This document shows positions 35,056 through 43,571 of a stretch of DNA of 64,000 nt, piece by piece. This DNA comes from Desulfovibrio sp. JY. Its GTDB lineage: Bacteria > Desulfobacterota > Desulfovibrionia > Desulfovibrionales > Desulfovibrionaceae. Each line of letters opens with the position of its first letter. Position 1 is the first letter of the stretch. The stretch is from positions 4,535,501 through 4,599,500 of the forward strand of contig CP082962.1 of the NCBI GenBank assembly GCA_021730285.1, given 5' to 3'. The notes under the pieces were generated by a model. That model worked only from the letters and a program-made list of their open reading frames with translations. It searched no databases and was not told where the DNA came from. Position numbers and translations under genes: made by a program.

Positions 35056-38000
35056 TCTCACGGTTTTTCCTGGGGCGTCCGGTTTTTTCCATCGTCATCT
35101 CGCTGGTCATCGTGCTGGCGGGTCTGGCGGCCATTAAAAACCTGCCCATCGCCCAATATCCGGACATCATTCCGCCGGAAGTCAACGTCTCGACCTCCTA
35201 CCCCGGGGCCAGCCCCGAGGTCATCGCCGCGACAGTCGCCGCGCCGCTCGAACAGCAGATCAACGGCGTGGACAACATGCTCTACATGCGCTCGACCAGC
35301 TCCGGCGACGGCTCGCTGTCCATGGCCGTCACCTTTGCCGTCGGCACCGATCCCGACCAGAACACCATCAACGTGAATAACCGCGTCCAGGCCGCCCTGA
35401 CCACCTTGCCCGCCGAAGTGCAACGCCAGGGCGTGACCGTGCGCAAACGATCGTCCAACATCCTCCAGGTCATTGCCTTCGAATCCCCGACCAAGCGCTA
35501 CGACGCCGTCTACCTCAGCAACTACGTGCTGGTGAACGTCCTCGACGAGCTCAAGCGCCTGCCGGGCGTGGGTGACGCCTCCATCTTCGGGGCCAAGGAC
35601 TATTCCATGCGGGTCTGGCTGCAGCCGGACAAGCTGGCCCAGCTGGGGCTCACGCCGGCCGACGTGGCCGCCGCCATCCAGGAACAAAACGCCCAGTTCG
35701 CCGCCGGCCGCATCGGCGCGGAACCGACAGAGTCCGAAAAACCGGTGGCCATCAACTACATGGTCACCACCAAGGGCCGGCTGCTCACCCCGGAAGAATT
35801 CGGCAACATCATCCTCAAGGCCCAGCCCGACGGCTCGGTGCTGCGCTTAAAGGACGTGGCCCGGGTGGAACTGGGGGCCAAGGATTACTCGTCCATTTCC
35901 AAGATCTCCGGCAATCCGGCGGTCAACATTGGCATCTACCTGTCCCCGGGCGCAAACGCCCTCAATACGGCCGACCTGGTCACGGCCAAGCTGGCCGAAC
36001 TGTCCAAGCGCTTCCCGGACGGCATCAGCTACAAGGTGCCGCTCGACACCACCACCTTCGTGCGCGTGTCCATCGAGGAGGTCATCCACACCCTGGTCGA
36101 GGCCATGATCCTGGTCTTTTTCGTGGTGTTCATCTTCCTGCAGAACTTTCGGGCCACGCTCATTCCCTGCCTGGCCGTGCCGGTCTCCATCATCGGCACC
36201 TTCGCCGGCATGTACGCCCTCGGATTCACCATCAACACGCTGACGCTGTTCGGCATGGTGCTGGCCATCGGCATCGTGGTCGACGACGCCATCGTGGTGC
36301 TCGAAAACGTCGAGCGCATCATGAGCACGGAAAAGCTCCCGCCGAGGCAAGCCACGGCCAAGGCCATGGAGGAGGTGACTGGGCCGGTCGTCGCCATCGT
36401 GCTGGTCCTTTGCGCCGTGTTCGTGCCGGTCGCCTTCCTCGGAGGGCTTACCGGCCAAATGTACAAGCAGTTCGCCATCACCATCGCCGTGTCGGTGGTC
36501 ATCTCGGGTCTCGTGGCCCTGACGCTCACCCCGGCCCTTTGCGCCTCGCTTTTAAAAGCCGGGCATCAGGAACCCAACCGGGTCTTCCGGTCCTTCAACC
36601 GCCTCTTCGACAAGGTGACAAACGGCTATGCCGCCGGCGTGTCCTTTCTGCTGCACCATGTGGTCATGGCCCTGGTGCTCTTCGCGGTCCTGTGCGTCGG
36701 GGCCTTGTCGCTTTTCCGCATCGTTCCCGGCGGTCTGGTCCCGGACGAGGACCAGGGCTACGTCATCGGGCTCAACATCCTGCCGGACGGCACGTCGCTT
36801 CGGGCCACCGAGAAGATCGACGACGCCATGGACGCCATGAACGCCAAGGACCCCGTGGTGGAGCATCAGATCACCATCACCGGCCTCGATCTCCTGAGCT
36901 CCACCTACCGCTCCAACTACGGCACCCTGTTCATTCCGCTCAAGCCCTGGGACGAGCGCAAGAAAGCGGACGAAAGCTCGTTCGCCTTCGTCAAGCGCAT
37001 CTTCGGGCGCGGCATGGCCCTGCCCAAAAGCATGACCCTGGCCTTCAACCCGCCGGCGATCACCGGCATGTCCAATACCGGCGGCTTCGAGGGCTACCTG
37101 CAAAATCGCGGCGAGGGCAACGCCCAGGATCTGGCCGTGATGACCGACAAGCTCGTGGCCGAGGCCAAAAAGGACCCGGCGCTCGGGCGCGTGGCCACCA
37201 CCTTCGGGGCCAACGTGCCCCAGTTGCGCGTGGATCTCGACCGCCAGAAGGCCAAGGCGCTCGGCGTGGCCATAAGCGACGTCTACGACGCCATGCAGGC
37301 CACCTTCGGTGCCTACTACGTCAACGACTTCAACAAGTTCGGCCGCACCTTCCGGGTCCAGCTCCAGTCCGAGGCGAAATACCGCGACCGGCCGGAAGAC
37401 CTGCGCGAGGTCTACGTGCGCTCAAAATCGGGCGAGATGATTCCGCTGACCGCGCTGGCCACCATCGAGAAATCCACCGGCCCCGAGGTCATGGAACGCT
37501 TCAACGTCTTCCCGGCGGCCAAGATCATGGGCCAGCCGGCCGACGGCCACACCTCGAGCGAGGCCCTGGCCGCCATGGAAAAAGCGGCGGCCAAGGTGCT
37601 GCCGGCGGACTACACCCTGGCCTGGACCGGTTCGGCCTATCAGGAAAAGGCGGCCGCCGGCTCCTCCATGCTCGTTTTCGGCATGGGCATCGTCATGGTC
37701 ATCCTGATCCTGGCTGCCCAGTACGAACGCTGGACGCTGCCGTTCGCCGTCATCATGGCCGTGCCGTTCGCGCTGTTCGGCGCCATCGCGGCCGTGTTCG
37801 GACGGGGGCTTTCCAACGACATCTACTTCCAGATCGCGTTGGTCACGCTGATCGGCCTGGCGGCCAAAAACGCCATCCTGATCGTGGAATTCGCCGTGCT
37901 CGAGGTCAAAGCCGGCAAGGACCTGACCGAAGCGGCCCTGAGCGCGGCCAAGCTGCGTTTCCGGCCCATCATCATGACCTCTTTGGCCTTCATCCTCGGC

Positions 38001-38201
38001 TGTCTGCCCCTGGCCATCTCCACCGGGGCCGGGGCCAACAGCCGGCATGCCATCGGCACGGGCGTCATCGGCGGCATGCTCGGGGCAACCATATTGGCGC
38101 CCTTTTTCATCCCGGTCTTTTTCAAGCTCATCATGGGGCTTGGCGCGGCGGCGCGCCGGGCCTTCGGCGGACACGCCGACTCGGACGGACAGACCGGATA
38201 A
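35052..38201 (+). CDS. RND efflux transporter (AcrB/MexB, HAE1 family)
   Basis: 1049 residues, full length for the family. It starts [20 protein letters not shown] and has twelve membrane helices in the usual 1+5 / 1+5 layout with two large periplasmic loops. The proton-relay aspartates are in [18 protein letters not shown], and [14 protein letters not shown] in the second half is conserved. It exports hydrophobic compounds using the proton gradient, with the adaptor encoded just upstream. Substrate range cannot be predicted. Confidence 0.94.
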   Translation: MISRFFLGRPVFSIVISLVIVLAGLAAIKNLPIAQYPDIIPPEVNVSTSYPGASPEVIAATVAAPLEQQINGVDNMLYMRSTSSGDGSLSMAVTFAVGTDPDQNTINVNNRVQAALTTLPAEVQRQGVTVRKRSSNILQVIAFESPTKRYDAVYLSNYVLVNVLDELKRLPGVGDASIFGAKDYSMRVWLQPDKLAQLGLTPADVAAAIQEQNAQFAAGRIGAEPTESEKPVAINYMVTTKGRLLTPEEFGNIILKAQPDGSVLRLKDVARVELGAKDYSSISKISGNPAVNIGIYLSPGANALNTADLVTAKLAELSKRFPDGISYKVPLDTTTFVRVSIEEVIHTLVEAMILVFFVVFIFLQNFRATLIPCLAVPVSIIGTFAGMYALGFTINTLTLFGMVLAIGIVVDDAIVVLENVERIMSTEKLPPRQATAKAMEEVTGPVVAIVLVLCAVFVPVAFLGGLTGQMYKQFAITIAVSVVISGLVALTLTPALCASLLKAGHQEPNRVFRSFNRLFDKVTNGYAAGVSFLLHHVVMALVLFAVLCVGALSLFRIVPGGLVPDEDQGYVIGLNILPDGTSLRATEKIDDAMDAMNAKDPVVEHQITITGLDLLSSTYRSNYGTLFIPLKPWDERKKADESSFAFVKRIFGRGMALPKSMTLAFNPPAITGMSNTGGFEGYLQNRGEGNAQDLAVMTDKLVAEAKKDPALGRVATTFGANVPQLRVDLDRQKAKALGVAISDVYDAMQATFGAYYVNDFNKFGRTFRVQLQSEAKYRDRPEDLREVYVRSKSGEMIPLTALATIEKSTGPEVMERFNVFPAAKIMGQPADGHTSSEALAAMEKAAAKVLPADYTLAWTGSAYQEKAAAGSSMLVFGMGIVMVILILAAQYERWTLPFAVIMAVPFALFGAIAAVFGRGLSNDIYFQIALVTLIGLAAKNAILIVEFAVLEVKAGKDLTEAALSAAKLRFRPIIMTSLAFILGCLPLAISTGAGANSRHAIGTGVIGGMLGATILAPFFIPVFFKLIMGLGAAARRAFGGHADSDGQTG

Positions 38202-38225
38202 CTTCGCGATTCCCTCCTTGCCCCT

Positions 38226-38268
38226 TCGTGCGCCGGGCCACCTCCCCCCATAACGGCCCGGCGCACGA
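38226..38268. terminator. Bidirectional terminator hairpin between the RND pump and eboE
   Basis: TCGTGCGCCGGGCC and GGCCCGGCGCACGA form a perfect 14-bp stem around 15 bases, midway between two convergent stops. U-tracts are poor on both sides. Confidence 0.6.
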
Positions 38269-38276
38269 TGTGGGCA

Positions 38277-39386
38277 TTATCCCTTCATCCCGCCCGACCG
38301 GGCCGCTTCCACCCAATCGATCTCCCGACAGATGGAGTCGACCACATCCGGCATCTTGAGTTCCCCGGGCAGCACGCTCCAGGTGTAGGTCTCCACCTCC
38401 ATGGACGCATCCGGGGCAAAACGCGGCAGGATGCGGGCCAGAAAATCCTGGGTGGTGGCGCACTCCGGCAGCTCGGCCACGAAGACCGGCAAATGGAAAT
38501 GCACCCGCCAGGAGGCCACACCGCCCAACCGGGCGGCCAGGGCTTCGGGCAGGTCGTCAAAACGGCGAAGGCTCCCGTCGCCAAGCCGGGCCACGGCCTG
38601 ATGCAGATAGACCGGCTCCACGAAGCGGGAAAGCCTTGAGAGCGCGCCGCCGTTAAGATGCAGCGCCGAGGACACCTGCACGTGCCCCACGGCAATGCCC
38701 GCCGTTGCGTAGGCCGCCAGCGACGCCTCCGGATCTTCGTACTGGAGCGCCTGATGGCAGCAGTCGTAGCAGACGGTGAGAAAGTCCCGAAACGCCCCGT
38801 CCGGGTCGAGGCGCTCAAAAAGCGCCACCATCTCCGGCGTGGTTTCGACCAGACAACCCGGTTCGGCCTCGACCGCCAACCGGATGGTCTTTCCAGTCTC
38901 CTGGCGCAGCCCGGCCAAGGCCTGCAAGGTGCGGCGCAGGACGGCCAGCGCCGTCGGCATGTCGCTTTCGGAAAATCCCCGCCGGAATCCCACCGGCACG
39001 GTGGAGATGGAGCCCCGGCCGCCCTCGGGCAGCCAGCCGGCCAACGTGCGGGCCAGACGCAGGGTGTAGGCGGCGCGCTCGGGATCGCGCCAGTCGGGCA
39101 GATAGACCGCTTCCTTGACCGGCGTATGGTGGAAGCGGCCGTAGGGAAAGCCGTTTATGGTGGTGACGCAAAGCCCCGCCCCGGTCAGGAATTCCCCAAA
39201 GCGCCGGGCGACGTCGGCTTCTTCCAGTTCACGGCTGGCCAGACCGGACAGGCGCAGCCCCACCGGAAACGGCGCGTCCGGCGAGAGCCGGGCCTTGACC
39301 CGGACAGCGTACCGCTCAAGCCCCTGTCGAACTTCCTCAAGCGTTTCACCAGGATGGATATTGGTGCAATAGGTCACCGGCGGCAT
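38277..39386 (-). CDS. eboE: EboE-like TIM-barrel protein ("metabolite traffic protein")
   Basis: 369 residues from the ATG at 39384-39386 with AGAGGG upstream. YCTNIHPGETLEE, NGFPYGRFHHTPVKE, PDWRDPERAAYTLRLAR, the EAEPGCLVE segment and VCYDCCHQALQYEDP match EboE, a xylose-isomerase-like barrel protein of the ebo cluster. That cluster is required to export scytonemin precursors to the periplasm in cyanobacteria and occurs in other phyla with unknown cargo. EboD is encoded just upstream, but eboA, B, C and F are absent here. The enzymatic reaction is not established. Confidence 0.85.
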   Translation of the reverse strand: MPPVTYCTNIHPGETLEEVRQGLERYAVRVKARLSPDAPFPVGLRLSGLASRELEEADVARRFGEFLTGAGLCVTTINGFPYGRFHHTPVKEAVYLPDWRDPERAAYTLRLARTLAGWLPEGGRGSISTVPVGFRRGFSESDMPTALAVLRRTLQALAGLRQETGKTIRLAVEAEPGCLVETTPEMVALFERLDPDGAFRDFLTVCYDCCHQALQYEDPEASLAAYATAGIAVGHVQVSSALHLNGGALSRLSRFVEPVYLHQAVARLGDGSLRRFDDLPEALAARLGGVASWRVHFHLPVFVAELPECATTQDFLARILPRFAPDASMEVETYTWSVLPGELKMPDVVDSICREIDWVEAARSGGMKG

Positions 39387-39412
39387 ATTCCCTCTCTTCC
39401 CCCAAAAGGGGT

Positions 39413-39434
39413 CCGGGGGAATCATTCCCCCCGG
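39413..39434 (-). other. Hairpin at the eboD-eboE junction
   Basis: CCGGGGGAAT and ATTCCCCCCGG pair almost perfectly across the eboD stop, and CCCCTTTTGGGG follows before the eboE ribosome site. It may act as attenuator or processing site that sets the eboD:eboE ratio. Confidence 0.4.
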
Positions 39435-40591
39435 CAAGATGGTCCGGGAGGGGCTCCCCTCCTGGAAAGCATCTCCCGCGCGGCGGCGAGGGAAGCGGCA
39501 TCGACTTCGTGGACCTCGACGCGGCGGCCTATGGCCGTGGGCAGGGTCAGGTGCAGCCGGCCGCCGAGGTGTTCGCGGAAGGCCTCGATGGCGGCGGCCA
39601 TGTCGAGGTCGGCCAGGGCCGGATGCCAGACGGCAAGACCCAGTTTTTCCAAAAGATCGAGCACGGCGTCGGCATCGCCCCGGGGCAGCAGGCCGACACG
39701 CGCGGCGTAGAGCGTATCGAGGGCCATGCCCACGGCCACGGCCTCGCCGTGGCGCAGTGCGCCCCCGGTCGCTTCCTCCAGGGCATGGGCCGCCCAGTGG
39801 CCGAAATCGAGGGGCCGGGCCGAGCCCATCTCGAAGGGGTCGCCACCGGAAGCGATATGCTCCAGGTGGGCCACGGCGCAACGCCTGTCGGCCTCCTCCA
39901 GGGCATCGGAATCCAGGGCGGCCAGGCGTTGGGACAGTTCGCAAAGCCGGGCGAAAAAGGCCGCGTCGCGCACCACCGCCACCTTGACCGCCTCGGCCAG
40001 GCCGGAGCGGATCTCGCGGGCGGGCAACGTGGCGAGGAGGCCGTGGTCGTTTATAACGGCATACGGCGGAGCGAACGCGCCGATGTAGTTCTTGCGGCCA
40101 AAGGCGTTGACCCCGTTTTTGACCCCCACGCCGGCGTCGTTTTGGGACAGGGCCGTACTCGGCATGCGAATAAGCCGCACGCCGCGATGGGCCGTGGCCG
40201 CGGCGAATCCGGCCGCGTCCAGCACCGCCCCGCCGCCGATGACTACCAGGAAGGATTGCCGGCACAACTTCGCCTCGTAGGTGAGTTTCCAGACCGCTTC
40301 GACCACGCTGAAATCGGCCTTGGCCCGCTCGCCGCCGGCAACGACCAGGGGCGGCGCGACAAGGCGGATCACGGCGGCATGGGCGGCGCAGTAGGCCCGC
40401 GCCCGGTCGGCCAGGCCGGGCATGGCGGCGGCAAGGCCGGCGTCGATGACCAGCCCCACCCGATGGGGACCCTTGCCCGATCGGCCAAGGACCTCGGCCA
40501 GGGCGGCGTTTTCGGGATCAAAGGCGTCCCGGGTGAAAACGACGGGAAAATCGAACGCCAGGGCGATATGTTGTACGGTGGTCAGGGTCAT
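39422..40591 (-). CDS. eboD: EboD-like 3-dehydroquinate synthase homologue
   Basis: 389 residues. It has the sugar-phosphate cyclase fold: GGGAVLDAAGFAAATAHRG (NAD site), RMPSTALSQNDAGVGVKNG, and GGDPFEMGSARPLDFGHWAAH carrying metal-ligand histidines. These segments match EboD rather than AroB. The substrate in ebo clusters is unknown. The ATG at 40589-40591 lacks a good ribosome site, so the exact start is open. It begins 37 bases after the diguanylate cyclase gene and may be the tail of that signalling operon. Confidence 0.85.
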   Translation of the reverse strand: MTLTTVQHIALAFDFPVVFTRDAFDPENAALAEVLGRSGKGPHRVGLVIDAGLAAAMPGLADRARAYCAAHAAVIRLVAPPLVVAGGERAKADFSVVEAVWKLTYEAKLCRQSFLVVIGGGAVLDAAGFAAATAHRGVRLIRMPSTALSQNDAGVGVKNGVNAFGRKNYIGAFAPPYAVINDHGLLATLPAREIRSGLAEAVKVAVVRDAAFFARLCELSQRLAALDSDALEEADRRCAVAHLEHIASGGDPFEMGSARPLDFGHWAAHALEEATGGALRHGEAVAVGMALDTLYAARVGLLPRGDADAVLDLLEKLGLAVWHPALADLDMAAAIEAFREHLGGRLHLTLPTAIGRRVEVHEVDAASLAAAREMLSRRGAPPGPSCRGE

Positions 40592-40628
40592 GGGGAGAGG
40601 GATGGTTTGGGGGCGGCGGCCGGGAGCG

Positions 40629-41519
40629 TCAGGCCGCCTCGACCCGGTTGCGGCCGAGTTCCTTGGCCGCGTACATGGCCTGATCGACCCGGCCCATGAG
40701 TCGGTCCACGGTTTCTTCCGGAGCGGCCTCGACCACGCCGAAGCTGCACGAGAACCGGCCGACATCCGGCAGATCGAGCCCCAGCACCCGCTCTCGCAGG
40801 GTTTCGGCCAGAAGGTAGGCGTCGGCCAGGATGGTCCTGCGGCACAGAATCAGAAATTCCTCGCCCCCCCAGCGGCCGACCGTGCAGCCTTCCGGCATCG
40901 CCCCGCGCAGGGCGCCGGCCAACGCGGACAGCGTCCTGTCGCCGGCCAGATGGCCGAAGCGGTCGTTGATGCGCTTGAAATGGTCGATGTCGAGCATGAT
41001 GAGGCTTACGGGCTCGCTGCGATCGTTAAGGGCCTGGCCGAGCAGCGCGTCGATGCGTTGCCGGTTGGCCAGCCCGGTCAGCATGTCCGTGGTCGACAGC
41101 CGCATCAGCTCCAGATTCTTGAGCGCCAGTTCGGCATGGGCCTCGGCCAGACGGTTCTGGGTGTCCTTGAGGTCGGAAATGTCCACGGCGATGGAATATT
41201 TGACCACCCGGCCATCGGGCCAGGTCATGGCGCGCACCTGCATCTGGTACCAGCGGTCGTCGACTTCGTTGAAATGCTCGAACACCAGGGTATTGCCGTT
41301 CGGCAGGCCGGCCGGCGTCAGCAATTCGGCCAAGCGGCAGTTGGTGCAGGGTTCGTCGCGCTCGTACAGGATCTTGTGGCAGGTTGCCCCGAGGTGCTTG
41401 CCGAACCGCTCGATATAGACCCGGTTACTGTAGACGATGGAATAGGTCGCGGCATCGACGACATAGATGCCAAAGGGAATGAGGTCGAAATGGCTTTCGA
41501 AAAGGGCGTTCTCCCTCAT
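40629..41519 (-). CDS. PAS-GGDEF diguanylate cyclase
   Basis: 296 residues. A PAS domain (1-125) contains CHKILYERDEPCTNC. A short helix (AEAHAELALKNLELMRLST) leads to a GGDEF domain with signature GRWGGEEFLIL near residue 219. The product would be c-di-GMP. No RxxD inhibitory site precedes the signature. The PAS domain is closely related to the one in the adjacent histidine kinase, which ends in an ATGA overlap with this gene. Confidence 0.9.
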   Translation of the reverse strand: MRENALFESHFDLIPFGIYVVDAATYSIVYSNRVYIERFGKHLGATCHKILYERDEPCTNCRLAELLTPAGLPNGNTLVFEHFNEVDDRWYQMQVRAMTWPDGRVVKYSIAVDISDLKDTQNRLAEAHAELALKNLELMRLSTTDMLTGLANRQRIDALLGQALNDRSEPVSLIMLDIDHFKRINDRFGHLAGDRTLSALAGALRGAMPEGCTVGRWGGEEFLILCRRTILADAYLLAETLRERVLGLDLPDVGRFSCSFGVVEAAPEETVDRLMGRVDQAMYAAKELGRNRVEAA

Positions 41520-42673
41520 GCCCCCGCCTCCTCCCCGGCCAGACGCGGCAGGGTGACGACAATGGCGGTGTGTCCGGGGACGGACGCATCCAGGGTGATG
41601 TTGCCGCCGTGGGCCCGGGCGGCCAAGGCGGCGGAATAAGCGCCAAGGCCGGTGCCGCCCCGTTTGCCCATGGTGACGTATTTCTCGAACATCCGGCCGC
41701 GAATAGACTCGGGCACCTCGCCGGGATTGGCCACGACGATGCTGAGGCTGTCGGGCCGGGACAGGAGGTCCACGGCGATATCCTGGCGGGGAGGAGCGGC
41801 CTCCAGGGCGTTGATCAGGAGATTTTGCAGCATGGGGCCAAGGAGCAGCGCGTCGCCTTGATAGTCCAGGCTGTCCTGCGGGGTCAGGGGACGCCCGTCG
41901 AGGGACATGCGGACGACGCGTCCCCGCGCCACGGGCATGCTGGCGAGCCTGGCCACGGTGCGCCGGGTCAGGTCGGCCAAGTCCACCGGCTTGGGGACAA
42001 GGACGTAGGAACCGGTTTCCAGGCGAAAGAGCACCAGGGACTGGTTGAGCATCTCGAGCATGCTATGCCCGGCCTGCTCGATCAAGCGGACAACGTCGGC
42101 CGCCGGCTCGGGCAGGTCGTAGTTGTCGAGAAGCACCTGGGGCAGGCCGATCAGGGCCGAGAGCGGGGCCTTGAGGTCGTGGCGGGCGATGCGCTCCACG
42201 TGTTCGCGCAGCTCGATGTTTTCCTGGAGGATCTTGTTTCGGGCCGCCAGTTCCTTGTTGTTGATGGCCAGCTGGGCATGGGCCTCGGCCAGACTGTTCT
42301 GGGTCTCCTTGAGTTCGGAGATGTCCACGGCAATGGAGTATTTGACCACCCGGCCGTCGGGCCAGCCCATGGTCTTCTCCTGCATCTGGAACCAGTGCTC
42401 GTCGCGCTCGTTATAGTGGTCGTAGACCACGGTCACGCCGTTGGGCTTGCCCTCCGGGGTCAGCAGTTCGGGGATGCGGCAATGCAGGCAGGGCATGGCC
42501 TGGCCGTAGAGGACCTCATGGCAGCTGCGGCCTTCCACCACGCCCAAGGCGTCTCGAAAATGCTTGTTGACGAAGACGATCTCATGGGTCGCCACATCCA
42601 CGACATAAATGCCGAAGGGAATGACGTCGAAATGCGTCTGCAACAGCGTGCTTTCGAGCATGGAGGCACTCAT
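41516..42673 (-). CDS. PAS-domain sensor histidine kinase
   Basis: 385 residues, cytoplasmic. The PAS domain (about 10-130) holds CHEVLYGQAMPCLHC, a cysteine trio that could bind metal or sense redox. After a coiled coil comes the kinase core: phosphorylated His in RHDLKAPLSALIGLPQV, N box LQNLLINALEAA, and GTGLGAYSAALAARAHGG. The start overlaps the stop of the upstream receiver gene by 4 bases, so that receiver is its probable substrate. Confidence 0.88.
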   Translation of the reverse strand: MSASMLESTLLQTHFDVIPFGIYVVDVATHEIVFVNKHFRDALGVVEGRSCHEVLYGQAMPCLHCRIPELLTPEGKPNGVTVVYDHYNERDEHWFQMQEKTMGWPDGRVVKYSIAVDISELKETQNSLAEAHAQLAINNKELAARNKILQENIELREHVERIARHDLKAPLSALIGLPQVLLDNYDLPEPAADVVRLIEQAGHSMLEMLNQSLVLFRLETGSYVLVPKPVDLADLTRRTVARLASMPVARGRVVRMSLDGRPLTPQDSLDYQGDALLLGPMLQNLLINALEAAPPRQDIAVDLLSRPDSLSIVVANPGEVPESIRGRMFEKYVTMGKRGGTGLGAYSAALAARAHGGNITLDASVPGHTAIVVTLPRLAGEEAGA

Positions 42674-43047
42674 GGCAGGTATTTTTCCGCCACGGTTTCC
42701 AGGGTTTCGCGCAATTTCTCCAGCTTGACCGGCTTTAAGATGTATCCCTTGGCCCCGGCCTCGATGGCGTCCATGACCATCTGTTCCTGGCCGTGCGAGG
42801 TGACGATGATGATCCGCGCATCGGGGTCGGCGGCCATGATCAGGCGCGTGGCCTCGATGCCGTTTAATTCCGGCATGGTGATGTCCATGGCCACCATATC
42901 CGGCGCGACCGTGGGATAATCGGTAACGGCCTGACGCCCCGTGGTGGCCACCGCGGCCACCTCGTGTCCAAGCTCCCCCAGGAGCTTGACCATTTTTTTC
43001 ACGGTAAGGCCGGAGTCGTCCACTACCATGACGCGAAGCCGTCTCAT
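42670..43047 (-). CDS. CheY-like single-domain response regulator
   Basis: 125 residues: VVDDSG acidic pocket, phosphoacceptor Asp55 in AMDITMPELNG, Thr in IVTSHG and Lys in ILKPVK. This is close to CheY of non-enteric bacteria. It lies 2 bases after cheX and overlaps the PAS kinase gene, so it may take phosphate from that kinase, from the CheA-like kinase upstream, or from both. CheX would remove it. Confidence 0.9.
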   Translation of the reverse strand: MRRLRVMVVDDSGLTVKKMVKLLGELGHEVAAVATTGRQAVTDYPTVAPDMVAMDITMPELNGIEATRLIMAADPDARIIIVTSHGQEQMVMDAIEAGAKGYILKPVKLEKLRETLETVAEKYLP

Positions 43048-43049
43048 GG

Positions 43050-43571
43050 TTACTCCTTCACGTACTCTAACACATCATTGAAAAGTTCGCCCGGTCCGAT
43101 CAGGTGGATGCTCATCTGGCCCGCGTCGGCGTGCAGTTCCGCCGAGGCGAATTTGGCCCCCCGGTGGCGCATGACGGACTTGGCCTCGGTGAGGACGATG
43201 GGCGGGGACAGGGCGATGGTCGGTCCGGTTGCGGCAAGGTCGGCCAGGGCGTTGCCGACGATGATATTGATGATGTCGCCGGCGGTTTCCTGGACGGCAT
43301 CCTCGCGTTCGTCCTCGGCGATGTCGAGGTCGGCCGTGTAAGCGGCGAAGGCCGCGTCGATCAGCGGCGCGTCGAAGCTGTAGGCCAGGTAGAGCTTGAG
43401 CGCGCCGGTGGCGCTCATGATGGCCGTTATGGACTTGAGGTCGAGCTTTTGCACGTCGTCGATCTGGAATCCCCGTCCGGTGAAGGCGATACCGAGCTCA
43501 TCGTTAAAAAACGCTTCGGTGCGCCGGGTCAGGGCGTCGAGGAATTCCTGGATGTTGAGTTGATCGGTCAT
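43050..43571 (-). CDS. CheX-like CheY-P phosphatase
   Basis: 173 residues. ETAGDIINIIVGNALADL contains the Glu and Asn pair that attack phospho-CheY in CheC/CheX/FliY proteins; only one such site is present, as in CheX. GAGGAG precedes the ATG, which overlaps the upstream kinase stop by 4 bases. It should shorten the signal carried by the receiver encoded next. Confidence 0.88.
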   Translation of the reverse strand: MTDQLNIQEFLDALTRRTEAFFNDELGIAFTGRGFQIDDVQKLDLKSITAIMSATGALKLYLAYSFDAPLIDAAFAAYTADLDIAEDEREDAVQETAGDIINIIVGNALADLAATGPTIALSPPIVLTEAKSVMRHRGAKFASAELHADAGQMSIHLIGPGELFNDVLEYVKE

